Numbered from the stretch's first letter, positions 44,701 to 55,000 are shown. The stretch is DNA of 55,000 nt from Nematostella vectensis (GCF_932526225.1 NC_064040.1:17781994-17836993), one strand, 5' to 3'. Program-made: numbers and translations. The notes: a model not told the origin generated them from the sequence alone.

Positions 44701-46312
44701 GGCAATCATCATGATTATACAGCTATGGCTTGTCAAATAGTAATGATTCAGCCATTATAGTGTATCAACGAACCCTGGTCCACCCAACACTTGTAAAATA
44801 AGAACTTTCCCTCCCTCACTAGACCATCCCCAAGATTATACAGCTAATATGGCTTGTCAAATAGTAATGGTTTAGCCCATAAAGTGTATCAACGCACCCT
44901 GGCCCACCTAACGCTGGTAAAATAAGAACTTTTCCTCCCTAACTGTGACCATCATTAAGATTATACAGCTATTGCTTGTCAAATAGTAGTGTTTTAGCCC
45001 CTAAAGTGTATAAATGCACCCTGGCCCAAGTAACGCTGGTAAAATAAGAACTTTCCCTCTCTCACTGTGACTATCATCAAGCTTATACAGCTACATATGG
45101 ATTGCCAAATAGTAATGATTTAGCCCATAAAGTGTATCAACGCACCCTGGTCCACCTAACGCTGGTAAAATAAGAACTTTCCCTCCCTCACTGTGACCAT
45201 CCTTAAGATTATACAGCTAAAGTATGTCAAAATAGTAATGGTTTAGCCCATAAAGTGTATCAACGCACGCTGGTCCACCTAACGCTGGTAAAATAAGAAC
45301 TTTCCCTCCCTCACTGTGACCATCCTCAAGATTATACAGCTATAGCATGTCAAATAGTAATCATTTAGCCCCCAAAGAGCATAACGCACACATAACGCAC
45401 ACTGGTCCACCTAACTTTGGTAAAATAAGAACTTTCCCTCCCTAACTGTGGTCATCACCAAGGTTTGACAGCTAAGGTATGTCAAAAAAGTAATGATTTA
45501 GCCCCTAAAGTGCATCAACACACCCTGGCCACCGAACGCTGGTAAAATGGGAAATTCCTTTCCCTCACTGTGATCATCATTGAGATTATACAGCTATGGC
45601 TTGTCAAATAGTAATGGTTTACCCTCAAAGTGCATCGACACATCCTGGTCCACGTCATGCTAATAAAATGGGAAATTACCCTACCTTACTTTGAACATTT
45701 TCAAAATTATACAGTTGTGGCACGTCAAAACAGTAATGATTTAGCCCACCCAATGCTGGTAAAATGGGAAATTCCCCTCACTTACTGTGAACAATATCAA
45801 GATTATACATTTATGGCATGTCAGAATAGTAATGAATTAGCCCTCAAAGTCTTTCAACACACTTTGGTCCAGCAAATGCTGGTAAAATGGGAAATTCCCC
45901 TCACTGTGACAATTATCAAGATTATACAGCTATGGCATGTCAAAATAGAATGATTTAGCCCACCCAGCCCACTCAAAGTTTATAAAACCGCCTTTAAATT
46001 GAGCTTACGAAGATGTATGCCGCTTGTAGACCTTTTGTCGCGAGCGCGAGGAAAGTCACACATATACAATCATCTGTGATGTTTTAAAAACGTACCCCCC
46101 CATAAAAATAATAACAACATTTTTTTGCAAGGGAGATATATGTTCTCAAGAAATCTAGTTGAGCGAAGGATGGGTGATAGTTACTCGGGACAGAGATGGA
46201 TTGACAAAATAAAAGGTCATACGTTTCAAAAGCTGGATACTAAACTTAACGATAGTAAAATTCGCGCATAATCGTAAAATATCTATAGAGAAAATGTCCT
46301 CATTTCTTACCT

Positions 46313-46357
46313 CCTTCTGCCAAAACAGCATTCATCCATTCAAATGTAGATGCGGCT
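46313..46357 (-). other. Possible 45-bp exon
   Basis: The acceptor TTTCATTTTTCCAG and donor AGGAG|GTAAGAAA enclose a short open stretch reading AASTFEWMNAVLAEG. Splice signals are good, but there is no family match and the neighbouring exons are not established. Confidence 0.3.
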
Positions 46358-47173
46358 GGAAAAATGAAACGAAATAAGTTTTCTCGATCGTAAAAAGATC
46401 CACGATCTTATTAACTCTGAGTTTGTCAAAATCTACGGGCACAAGAGGTTGCGCATGGACATTTTTGTGGATGAACATTCAATAAATCAACAGATATTGA
46501 AAGGGAACCCACTTCTCAAATACCTAGTTGTGTTAAAAGTCTTTCCCAAGGAAAAATTGCGTCCTTTGCATCCACATTTCACTATAGCCTCCGAGACAAA
46601 TTATACCTCGCAATCGCCCTCGTTTCCAGCAGAAATTCTAACCGCCCCTTCGTTGCTAGACAACCGCAAATGGCCAGCGTAAATACCGTGGGCACAGTAT
46701 TTAAAGGTGTATCGTTAGGACCGTACCGTTACCGTAAAATAAAAAAAAAATAAAAAAAACCCCTTCACTACAACATTTTGTCTAAGAAAGACGAAGTGCC
46801 GTAACATTCATAAAGTATAATCACCTCTCCTGTGTTATACGTTATTGGATATGTACACGGAAACGCTTCACACAAATCGGGAAAAAAAATGAAAACAGCG
46901 CGCGTCAGAAAAATCGTGTGAAACGGGGGAAACAAAGTTAAGTGTTGCTGTAAGCCGTGTGCCGTGCGAGCTTTGGGCATTTCAAAAGAATGGATTAACC
47001 CAAAGTGCACGCCACTGGGGATCAGTGCCATTTTTCAGATCCAAAGCTTTGTGTGGTGAATATAGTCACGATGAAACTATCTCTTTAGGATGGACTCTTT
47101 TATTCTCTATCACATATCTCGTAATACCAAGCCAACGCGAAAAATTATGTCATTAAGTGATTCATTTACCTAC

Positions 47174-47236
47174 CTCTTTAAATAACTTTGTCCACCATGC
47201 CCCAACATTATGAACCATGCATAGCATTGACTACTG
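47174..47236 (-). other. Possible exon with consensus donor
   Basis: Open minus-strand stretch reading HNVGAWWTKLFKE up to AAAGAG|GTAGGTAAA. An acceptor-like TAG lies upstream. It could be an exon upstream of the one at 46313-46357. No homology recognised. Confidence 0.25.
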
Positions 47237-47629
47237 TACTCTAGATACTCTAGCTAAGAATCTTACATCGTTTAGCGCGCGCAGATTATAATTTGAAATC
47301 GGACGTTAATTCGCGACGTCAATGTTTCGTGGGGTCATCTAATACCAACAACTTCCATAAGTGAATGGTAAATGGTAGCTTAACCCATTGACATCACGAA
47401 AATGTGTTTCCCGCGCAAAAAGACAATCACATCAATATCTCGGCCAATCATCAGTTTGATCAACATATCACTATGACAACAGAAGAAACAAACTAACAAA
47501 CAAGTTTAGAGGCAAGGGTCAGAGGTGAGAAAGATGGGCGCTAGCGACACACCACTGAAATCGGCAGGTAACGACACTTCTTTTTTGGGGGCTAATCAGT
47601 GCTATAAGATAATACGTACTCTATTTTCT

Positions 47630-48135
47630 CAGCTCCTGGTCCTCGTAACTCGGGTAAACACCAACGTCGAGTGAGCTCCCGGTCCTCGTAACTCGGGTAA
47701 ACACCAACATCGGGTGAGCTCCTGGTCCGCATAACTCGGGTTAACACCAAATTCGAGTGAGCTCCTGGTCCGCATAACTCGGGTTGACACCAAATTCGGG
47801 TGAGCTCCTGGTCCGCATAACTCGGGTTGACACCAAATTCGAGTGAGCTCCTGGTCCGCATAACTCGGGTTGACACCAAATTCGAGTGAGCTCCTGGTCC
47901 GCATAACTCGGGTTGACACCAAATTCGAGTGAGCTCCTGGTCCGCATAACTCGGGTTGACAGGTTGACACCAAATTCGAGTGAGCTCATGGTCCGCATAA
48001 CTCGGGATGACACCAAATTCGAGTGAGCTCCTGGCCCGCATAACTCGGGTTGACACCAAATTCGAGTGAGCTCCTGGTCCGCATAACTCGGGTTGACACC
48101 AAATTCGAGTGAGCTCCTGGTCCGCATATCTTGGG
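47630..48135. repeat. 43-bp minisatellite, right subterminal
   Basis: About eleven copies of a 43 bp unit containing GGTCCGCATAACTCGGGTT, the same box as the block's ends. The units on the left are more diverged. Long repetitive minus-strand frames across it arise from the unit and are not genes. Confidence 0.95.
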
Positions 48136-48698
48136 TATACACCAACTTATCACTACAATCCTGCACTTTGAGTATATACACGCGAACACTATAGACATCC
48201 ACGAATAGGAAGTGGCAAACTATAAATCAGCAGGATAGAATAAGAGAATAAAAACACGGGGGTTACTCTTAATCTCGCGAGCAAATTACCGCGAGAATTA
48301 TTATTTTTTAGTTGATCACCAGGTCCACGAAACACGTGTTCCCAGCTCAGAGTGAGGCGCTAGTGATTTGCATAACACGAACTCGGAGAGAAATTGATGT
48401 AACATTGTTCTGACAAGTCGTTTCTATGCGTAAAACGTCGATATGACGCAAATTTTAAATTGAAGCTCTGGTCCGCGTAACGCCGGTAATTTACCGACAT
48501 GAGTTTCGGCCCGCGTAACTCGGTAGAGCAATCACTCACATTTTAAAATTTTGCTTTTCTTGAAGTTTTTCTGCAAATTATTTAAACCCAGTCCCAAGAC
48601 AGTATTGCTATAAAATATTTTTATTTTCCCATTAGTATTTCGGGTGGACCGCGTAACGCTAGTTCCTACCGACAAAGATTTGGTCCGCCTAACTCGGT
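48136..48698. repeat. Right end of the giant block
   Basis: Scattered boxes: GGTCCGCGTAACGCCGGT (48470), CGGCCCGCGTAACTCGGT (48507), GTGGACCGCGTAACGCT (48644) and the terminal GGTCCGCCTAACTCGGT (48682-48698). The copy at 48470 is intermediate between the terminal box and the satellite's box. Confidence 0.7.
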
Positions 48699-48705
48699 CT
48701 TTCGA

Positions 48706-48740
48706 GTATGAGAGAGAGAGAGAGAGAGACAGAGAAAGAG
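48706..48740. repeat. (GA)n, right border of the giant block
   Basis: A GA-rich run directly after the terminal box, in the same orientation as the left (GA)n. It leads into the right R-A half. Confidence 0.8.
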
Positions 48741-49520
48741 ACAAAAGGAAGAAATTGGACTATAGCATTGCTAAAAAAACATCAACAATGCAACAACTTG
48801 GTTGAGCACTCTCCTAACATTTCCCCTTTTCTCATTATCTTTAGGTTCATAGAAAAAATCTATCATTGAGGGCAAGTATTTGCTTTAAAAAAGCCTATTT
48901 CACATTTACTGCTCTATCAAAGTAAGAAATTCCCTACTTTATTATCTTTAAGACATTTGCCTATTCTCATGCCTCCCAGCCTTCAGCATCAATCATGGCC
49001 CTCGGGTAGTCCTTGGTTGGTTTTATCTAAATAAAAGAGAAAACAATTATAAGTATTTTTTTCTTTCAAAACAACATTTTCATCATGCCAGTTATAACCT
49101 TATTAACTTTTCACAACTATTTGAATAATAAATAAATAAACACAATAGATAGTATTCAAGATGCAGACAATATAAGCTAAGCAAAAAGAATCTAGGTAAT
49201 AGGGGTGGCATTTTGTGTTTTTATTTTCGATGAGAAAATTCTTTTGTAACTGTAAAGTTAATATATAGTAAGTATATATAGTATATTAATAAGTTATTTG
49301 TAGTTATGATAATGTTAAAAAAGTTGCTGTATCTTCGAGAAGCCTAAATACACAGAAAATAAAGACAGGAAAGGTCTTCTTTAGCAATAAATGACAGGAT
49401 GATATTTGTCAGCCTTTATTAAATATCTCAACGCAGTCAGTATAGAGAGAACGAAGAATATCAAAGGATGTTGTTATGCTCAAATTGTTAGATTTAGACC
49501 ACGAATTCTCAAAGCAAACT
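48726..49520. repeat. R-A copy C, distal part
   Basis: It matches R-A copy A from about 22470 to 23480 (shared motifs CATTATCTTTAGGTT, CAAGATGCAGACAATA, GGTCTTCTTTAGCA, GAACGAAGAATRTCAAA). It continues the R-A unit that stops at about 31040, so the two were once contiguous. Confidence 0.75.
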
Positions 49521-50350
49521 CTATAAACAAATGTATAAATCGAACAAGCTAAGTGAAATTGAAACAGTAACTAGACTACTACGTATTTCTGTCGTTAAAT
49601 TTTTACTTACCGTGAGGAAAATATGCCTGAATTTATATAACGTGGAAGTATTTACGAATTTAACATTTTCATGGCGATTGCCAGTGGAATGAAAACCACT
49701 CAAGTGCACTCCAAAATAGAGATAGAGAAATAGAGAACTAACTTAAATAAAAATTGTAAGTGCGACTATTAGTACAAATGCAGTGAGCTGTTTAGTTAGT
49801 ACATTAAGCTTACTTAAGTTACTTATAAGTTTTACTTTTATGGTGTATAACTCATACCTAACCTAGTAGAATCTAAACCAAAAACTTTATATAGAGACTT
49901 CCACTTTGAAGGCTCAAATAGCAGTGTTGATGAACAAATAATAAGTAGAAGAAATTTATCAATAACGCGTGCGGTAAAAAAAAAACATTTGTAATTCACG
50001 ATAACAAAACAATTCTCACTCGATCAAAATTCAAGCCATCCTAGCTATGGTCTATTCCATAATAATCAATCGTTCTCTCAACCATAGAGCTATTAATTTC
50101 ACTTATTCTTATTCTATAGTTTTTTGGATTAAAATGATATAATATTTTTGGAAAATTTGTCATGGTTAGTGTAGAGGAGTCTGCCGCCATTTTGTTTATC
50201 GAGTCATCTCTTCTTGTTGTGTGTTGTACGGTTACTTATCTTTGTTTTGTGACGCTCGTTAAATAATTGAACAAAGAGCAAGAACTAGAATTGAGTTCTT
50301 TGTTTTAAATAGCACCATTGATTCAAATGCAGCGTGGATCCGATAGAATA
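49521..50350. other. Intergenic, nothing recognised
   Basis: AT-rich sequence with no gene or repeat recognised. Confidence 0.4.
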
Positions 50351-50354
50351 CTCA

Positions 50355-50858
50355 CCTTGTAGAGGTGGACTTGTTGATTCCTTTCGTGTTGAATTTACGC
50401 ACGTGGTAGGCAGATGATCGCTTTTTATAGCAGACGCTCGTAATTCAAGGCAGTTTTCTTCGGCTTCCAGGCGTTTAGAATGCGAAAGGTTTCTTCTGGA
50501 TCTCGGTCAGGTAATCAAATTTAAAAACAGGCCCGCCTTTCTTCCCATAACCGCTCCATATTGATGTTTGGAGGTCAGACACTAAGTATACACGTCTATT
50601 TGCCAATGGTTCTGAATGTAATGAGCCGACTTGCTGGTGACAAGTGACGTCATAAGTGCTCTCCAAATCAAGCTAGCTCAAGAAATGGCCGCCGATTTTC
50701 GAACGTTTTATACGGGCTTTATTGTCACTTTTTACACCTTTCCTGTTGGAGTTTTGAGCTAATGTTTTTACCAAGAGTATATCAAACGATGCTCTTTCTA
50801 ATAATTGAAGCGAGAAGGCGTAATATTGATGTGAATTTTCGTCATACGGCCCCTTTAA
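50355..50858 (-). other. TTAA-type element end with a possible first exon
   Basis: Reading inward from TTAAAGGGGCCGTATGACGA (50858 on the minus strand) there is a 63-codon frame (50475-50666, ending EIQKKPFAF) and further on a consensus donor CTACAAG|GTGAGTATT at about 50355. This may be the 5' end of an element gene, but no domain is visible. Confidence 0.3.
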
Positions 50859-51544
50859 GTGCTGACTGCTTTAGCCTCATACAGCTTACTTCAAGACGTA
50901 ATTAAATGTGCTCTGGACACTCATGAATGGACTCTCTGGACACTCATGAATGGACTCGAGGTATTTATCTTGATTGCTTAATCTATTTTGAAGTGGAAGT
51001 AGTTTGAAACAATTGATGAAAATCGTCTCCTACAAATCGGTTTGTCTATTAATCTACTTTACATTGGACACTTGACCGGCTACCGTAAGATGAATTTTAT
51101 TTTCTTACTATAAAATATCTTGATCTCTCTCATTGAATCTCATCATTTTAACCATGTCGATTTTAATAAAGTACAGCATAGGTGTTGTAAGTCATGTAAG
51201 TGTAAATCTATGAAAATTATTTTGATACTTTGGTGCTTCCTTTAGATAAGCTTAAGTTTTTTTATTTCCCTGAAATACCTTTATCCCTCATTGAATGTCA
51301 TTTTATTTTTATGGAACATTTTCAATAAAATCTAGGGATTTGTAATATTTTTGTAGTGTTGTTGATCTTAAAAATATGTTTATGCTCTATAAATTTCAAT
51401 CAAGTCTGGATATTCTATAGCCCTCTCATTTGAATTCAAAATAAATAAATGTTGTTGTTTACTTGTAACTTACACAAATAAAATAATACATTTCAATAAA
51501 ATTATATTGTTAATACAATAGGACTTACTTTGGGTTTTAAAATA
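50859..51544. other. AT-rich intergenic sequence
   Basis: A 20 bp direct repeat (GGACACTCATGAATGGACTC) lies at about 50916-50957. Nothing else recognised. Confidence 0.4.
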
Positions 51545-51735
51545 AATTTACCCCTAAGTGATAGCACATTGAGGGCAGTGAACCAAAGAAATGTTTAAGA
51601 AATAACAATTTTAAAACACATTCTCAGCTTTCCTTAATCTTATTTTGGTGCTAACTCTGATGTGGGGATAATATTGAAAGATAGGACAATCAGCCCTGTC
51701 TACTTTCCTGGAGCACACCTTGAGTCCACCCCACA
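51545..51735. mobile_element. Decayed relative of the 454-bp hAT-like MITE
   Basis: Shares CCTAAGTGATAGCACATTG and, at the far side, AGATAGGACAATCAGCCCTG with TTTCCTGGAG, in the same order as the element at 30247-30700. Terminal repeats are eroded. Confidence 0.55.
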
Positions 51736-52950
51736 CCTGAAGAGATAATGCTCTTACCTTTCTTGCCCCAATCAGTGTTGTGATATGGCATTTACAATAA
51801 AAACAACATTATATATATTTTTTTATTATATCCAAAGTCGGCAGTGAAATCTTTGTCATACATGTCATACATGTCACACAAACAAGTTGCAGATCTCAGG
51901 TATCCCAGTCAACCCTGCTCGCAGGGTCTAGTTTACTATTAAAAAAGACGTTTATCAAAAATAGATTTATATTACTTAAATCTAATCAATTCTGTTACAC
52001 AAATTATCCTTTTGAGAGAAATTTAGCTAATTTAATTTTAACTCTTGTCTAGTGCTCTCCCGGGTTGAGGTGGAGAATTTCTTATTGACACATATGTTGT
52101 CCCTACCCTGGGTGTAGCATTGATACATGAGCTTTGCTTCATGCATTATAACTTTGGAGTGGGTATTTTGTTTTTCTGAAATGCTTCCAGATAATTCACT
52201 TTTTATCATCCAACTTCTATGTCTGAGTCCATTCCGCATGTCCAAGTACGCTTTGAGTACCTATTTTTTAAGTATAGTATAGTGATATATTCCTCATGTA
52301 TAGTAGTTGTTTTTTCATAGAAGCTATTATCATATGAATGGCTGATGGTATTATTGCATTGGTTATACTTATCCTTCTAGTTCATACACTGTACATGAGT
52401 GGTTGCCCAGTTGTCAGGGTATTTATTAATCATTAACCATGTATATATACTTTATATAAGCACTGGTATAAGTATAAGTATAAGTTGCACAACCTCCCAG
52501 AATGAATTTTTTTGAAGTGTGCGTTTTTCATTGTTTGTTTTGAAAGAGTACTACATGGATCTGAGTGTGACGTAATATGTTCTAAGATCAATATTTGAAG
52601 GGAATTCCTTTAAACCCTACAATTACAATTGTTTTTCAGTTGTTTTGAAGTGTAGAAATACTTGAATTCTAATAAAGACCGCAGAGATCCAGTAAGAGTT
52701 AGTTCAGGTTATTTTAAATTGTTTTCATTGATGTAACTATAATACACTTTCCATATTACAAAATTGTGAGTGTGTTGTGTGGGTTGGTTGTTTGTGTGTT
52801 TGGGTATGTGTCTGATTTGCATGGCAATTGAATATGGAATAATAATATATTATCATTGGCACATATCATTGGCAGATCCAAGGTAGACAGAGAAGGATGG
52901 GTGGTGCCCCTCTCTCCTTCCCTCTCCCTAATACTTAATTTTATGCACTT
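51736..52950. other. AT-rich intergenic sequence
   Basis: No gene recognised. It holds TATAAGTATAAGTATAAG at about 52468 and a (TGTG)-rich stretch near 52770. Confidence 0.4.
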
Positions 52951-53092
52951 GTCATTTGAAACCCCCACCCCCATGGTCCCGGGGAAGTGTGGGGTTAATG
53001 TGAAGGTTTAGAACAATTTTGAAGAAGAATCTGTCTGGAGGGGTTAAGTGAATTGACAATTTTTTACTTTTCCCTACCATGGGGACAAATGA
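52951..53092. mobile_element. MITE related to the one at 22665-22866
   Basis: Inverted ends GTCATTTGAAACCCCC and GGGGACAAATGA, with ATGGTCCCGGGGAAGTG and GGGGTTAATGTG shared with the copy in R-A. Confidence 0.6.
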
Positions 53093-54400
53093 ATAACTTC
53101 ACAAATGTACTTTGCAATAGTCATGTAGCAAGCAATTGCAATGTTTGTGGCAAGCTTCATAGCTTTATAGCGACATGAATTATAAGTAATATTGGAAATT
53201 ATATTGTTATTATTGTTTTGATAATTATTGTCTTTATAGTATATAGGTATATATATAGTAATTATTAGAAATAAACTCACTGAAGTGTACTGGCGCCTTG
53301 AAAAATAAAGAGTTATTTCAAAGGATTTGACGTCAGGTATTTGTCCTGTCTATAGTTTGAGGGGTAGGGGCATTTCTTTGTTTTGTAGTGGTTGAAAGTA
53401 TAATCACCTTCTGGACCACCGGGGTGATGTTTCTATTGACTAGTGCATCACTGGATTGTAATTGAAACAATAGCTGCTACTGTATTATCAACAATAGTTT
53501 ATAAAGTTTATTAATCCAGAATTGAAAGAAATTTGACCTGTATAATAAGCTATTTTTCAGTGATGTTTTTTTTTGTGATGCATCCCTGTTTAATATGACA
53601 CATTATGAGAATTGTCGTGTTTGTACTCATTGTGAATAAGAAAAAAGGGAATTATAGATATGTAACGCTGCCCCTCTTGCCGAGCAGCCCTTCTTCGAGC
53701 TCCCTGTGTTCGGTTTTTCCACAGCTGTTAGCTCAGTCGCCCGATATTTCGATCGTAGCGGGTTAAACCGTTTTTCCCGCTAACATCTAAATTGTGCTTA
53801 CCTTACTTGCAGGCTCCGAGCTTGCCAGTTGGAAGAGAGAATCGTAACAAAGTACTTAGGACATCATTAAGTCCCACGATAGTTGAAATCCGCGTTATCA
53901 AAAAGAAACTTGATACGCAGACCTTCTGTCTTTCTTGAATGTTACAATATGGCGACAGACTGACAGAAGTGTTGGAGCTTTGGACACGATTCTCTGTTTT
54001 TTTGCCAAGGCCAAAATCGTCCTTCAGCGGACTTTGATAAAGAGATGAATGCCATGGAGCATGTTTTGTTTGGCGGGCTTGACTTGGCAAAAGACTTATA
54101 ACAATTTCTTGTGTTTTGGCGGGAGCTATGTTTCACGCCCAATTTTGGTTTTCTCCCATGATGCATTGCGGTCATTGTCCAGTGTTATTCTAACAGAAAT
54201 CAGTACACCAAAAATTGGAATTCGACTCTGCGAAAAAAAAAAAAAAAAAAACAACAGAATCAGGAGGTTCTATCCTCCGGCAGGAAAGGGGATTTTTTTT
54301 CTGATTCTATGCGTGGTGGTGCATCGCCGTTTTTAGTAGTTGAAGTTATTTGCACTGCTAATTACTGGGATACCTGTGGTAACTTTTATAATAATAACCT
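53093..54400. other. Intergenic, possible minus-strand exon
   Basis: A 95-codon minus-strand frame (53803-54090) ends near a GTAAGG/GTAAGC donor-like site at about 53797-53807. No domain recognised. A poly(A) run lies at 54233-54250. Confidence 0.3.
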
Positions 54401-54404
54401 TTAC

Positions 54405-54492
<88 letters not shown>
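54405..54492. repeat. (AAT)n microsatellite
   Basis: About 29 AAT units, directly joined to 28S rRNA sequence on the right. Poly-Asn and poly-Ile frames across it are artefacts. Confidence 0.95.
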
Positions 54493-54493
<1 letters not shown>

Positions 54494-54496
<3 letters not shown>

Positions 54497-54593
54497 TCGA
54501 TCCTTTAGTCTTTAGGAGTTTTAAGCTAGAGGTGTCAGAAAAGTTACCACAGGGGTAACTGGCTTGTGGCAGCCAAGCGTTCATAGCGACGTT

Positions 54594-54631
<38 letters not shown>

Positions 54632-54673
54632 CGAAGCAGAATTCGCCAAGTGTTGGATTGTTCACCCACTAAT

Positions 54674-54728
<55 letters not shown>

Positions 54729-54992
54729 ATGAAGTGTTGTTGCAATAGTAATTCTGCTCAGTACGAGAGGAACCGCAGATTCAGACAATTGGCATTTGCA
54801 CTTGGCTGAAAAGCCAATGGTGCGAAGCTACCATCTGTTGGATCATGACTGAACGCCTCTAAGTCAGAATCCTTGCTAGAACGCAACGATAATTACCTCC
54901 GGAGAATCTTAGGCGAACAAGGATAGAGAACGGGCTTGCCCGCTCTCCTGCGTCCCAATGTGCCAAGAGGGAAAACAACCCTCAAGGCACTA
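54494..54992 (+). rRNA. 28S rRNA, 3' end fragment (probably a pseudogene)
   Basis: From ATCGATCCTTTAGTCTTTAG onward the sequence follows eukaryotic 28S domain V-VI: GTTACCACAGG, the GATCCTTCGATGTCGGCTCT region, the sarcin-ricin loop (CTCAGTACGAGAGGAACCGC), GAACGCCTCTAAGTCAGAAT, and a final CCCTCAAGGCACTAAA hairpin. About 500 of over 3,000 bases are present; the rest is replaced by (AAT)n. The nearly invariant GGGATAACTGG reads GGGGTAACTGG here, pointing to a non-functional copy. A paired change (GCGAA/TTCGC) keeps another helix intact. Confidence 0.9.
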
Positions 54993-55000
54993 AAGTATAT

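Larger units (their letters stand above)
33100..45975. repeat. 123-bp satellite array with higher-order structure
   Basis: About a hundred head-to-tail monomers of about 123 bp. Each contains CTGGTCCACCTAACGCTGGT followed by AAAATRAGAACTTTCCCTCC and ATTATACAGCTA. Monomer types recur in a pattern; the variant with GGCACTGACATGCTTGTACA appears at least a dozen times, spaced 4-9 monomers apart in most cases. The flanks (about 33.1 kb and 45.4-46 kb) are more diverged than the core, as expected for a satellite homogenised from the middle. It is interrupted by an insertion at 33226-34019. Short frames inside it are not genes. Confidence 0.95.
45976..47620. other. Non-repetitive right interior of the giant block
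   Basis: AT-rich. TTAACCCATTGACATCACG at about 47382 resembles the terminus of the TTAA element at 21-22 kb. Two exon-like stretches on the minus strand are listed separately. No transposase domain is recognised. Confidence 0.4.
31199..48698. mobile_element. 17.5-kb giant insertion with inverted termini, filled with related repeats
   Basis: The left edge ACCGAGTTGCGCGGACC and the right edge, reversed, ACCGAGTTAGGCGGACC are inverted copies. Similarity continues inward for about 50 bases (both then have GCGTTAC and CGG). (GA)n borders both outer sides. R-A is broken exactly here: left half ends at about 31040, right half starts at about 48726, while copy A has the uninterrupted sequence. The interior is dominated by arrays carrying the same box. 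I see no transposase, so the block is a non-autonomous giant element or an amplified satellite locus. The sequence supports the borders; mobility is inference. Confidence 0.6.

Noticed and set aside
34717-45953. Short frames repeated through the satellite (MVCQNSNDLGT and similar)
   Set aside because: Chance frames in recurrent monomer variants; no start context, no splice logic, and the peptide varies with satellite drift.
33100-45975. CRISPR-like array
   Set aside because: Tandem monomers are contiguous at about 123 bp with no unique spacers, and the context is a eukaryotic genome.
47592-48202. Four overlapping minus-strand frames of up to 155 codons
   Set aside because: They read the 43 bp minisatellite in different frames; similar peptides reappear in each frame because 43 is not a multiple of three.
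54309-54665. Poly-Asn and poly-Ile frames
   Set aside because: Translation of the (AAT)n tract running into 28S rRNA sequence.

Overview
The window looks like nuclear DNA from an invertebrate animal, most likely a cnidarian and probably an anthozoan. The evidence is GT-AG introns, a spliced TRPA-type ankyrin gene, a Penelope-like element (PLE) with GIY-YIG endonuclease, a LINE, a tRNA-derived SINE, many MITEs, long satellites, and the 3' end of a eukaryotic 28S rRNA at the right edge. No bacterial or viral genes are seen. The species is inferred, not shown.

Left part (1-17.3 kb): one minus-strand gene dominates. Fourteen exons can be placed from their splice sites and codon phase, from a first coding exon at 17125-17316 down to 578-747. 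They encode about 590 residues and about 15 ankyrin repeats, and the gene runs off the left edge. The order and spacing of the repeats, including a long loop between two of them and a last repeat ending in IIRHER, match the N-terminal ankyrin domain of TRPA cation channels. The pore region would lie outside the window. Its introns hold five minisatellites, and three of these look like amplified copies of the gene's own splice junctions. An 8 kb intron holds a broken LINE with a SINE inside it and a TA-flanked MITE, and one ankyrin repeat seems to be missing there.

Middle (17.7-31 kb): two PLE remnants face each other, and one carries a well-formed hammerhead ribozyme at its 3' side. Then come a TTAA-flanked 1 kb element, several copies of an interspersed repeat (called R-A here) with MITE insertions dated by empty sites, a pseudogene for an RPA-like OB-fold protein with a zinc ribbon, and a second SINE copy.

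31.2-48.7 kb: a 17.5 kb block that appears to be a single giant insertion. It splits an R-A copy whose two halves lie at about 30.7-31.04 kb and 48.73-49.52 kb. It starts and ends with inverted copies of the same ~17 bp box, has a (GA)n tract on each outer side, and is packed with the related box GGTCCRCSTAACKCYGGT. This box occurs in subterminal repeats of 155-175 bp on the left, in a 43 bp array on the right, and in a ~12 kb, 123 bp satellite in the centre. This is the strongest candidate for an undescribed system: a satellite-filled giant terminal-inverted-repeat element with no visible transposase.

Right part (49.5-55 kb): mostly AT-rich sequence without recognisable genes, with more MITE copies. 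It ends in an (AAT)n tract joined abruptly to about 500 bases of 28S rRNA 3' end.
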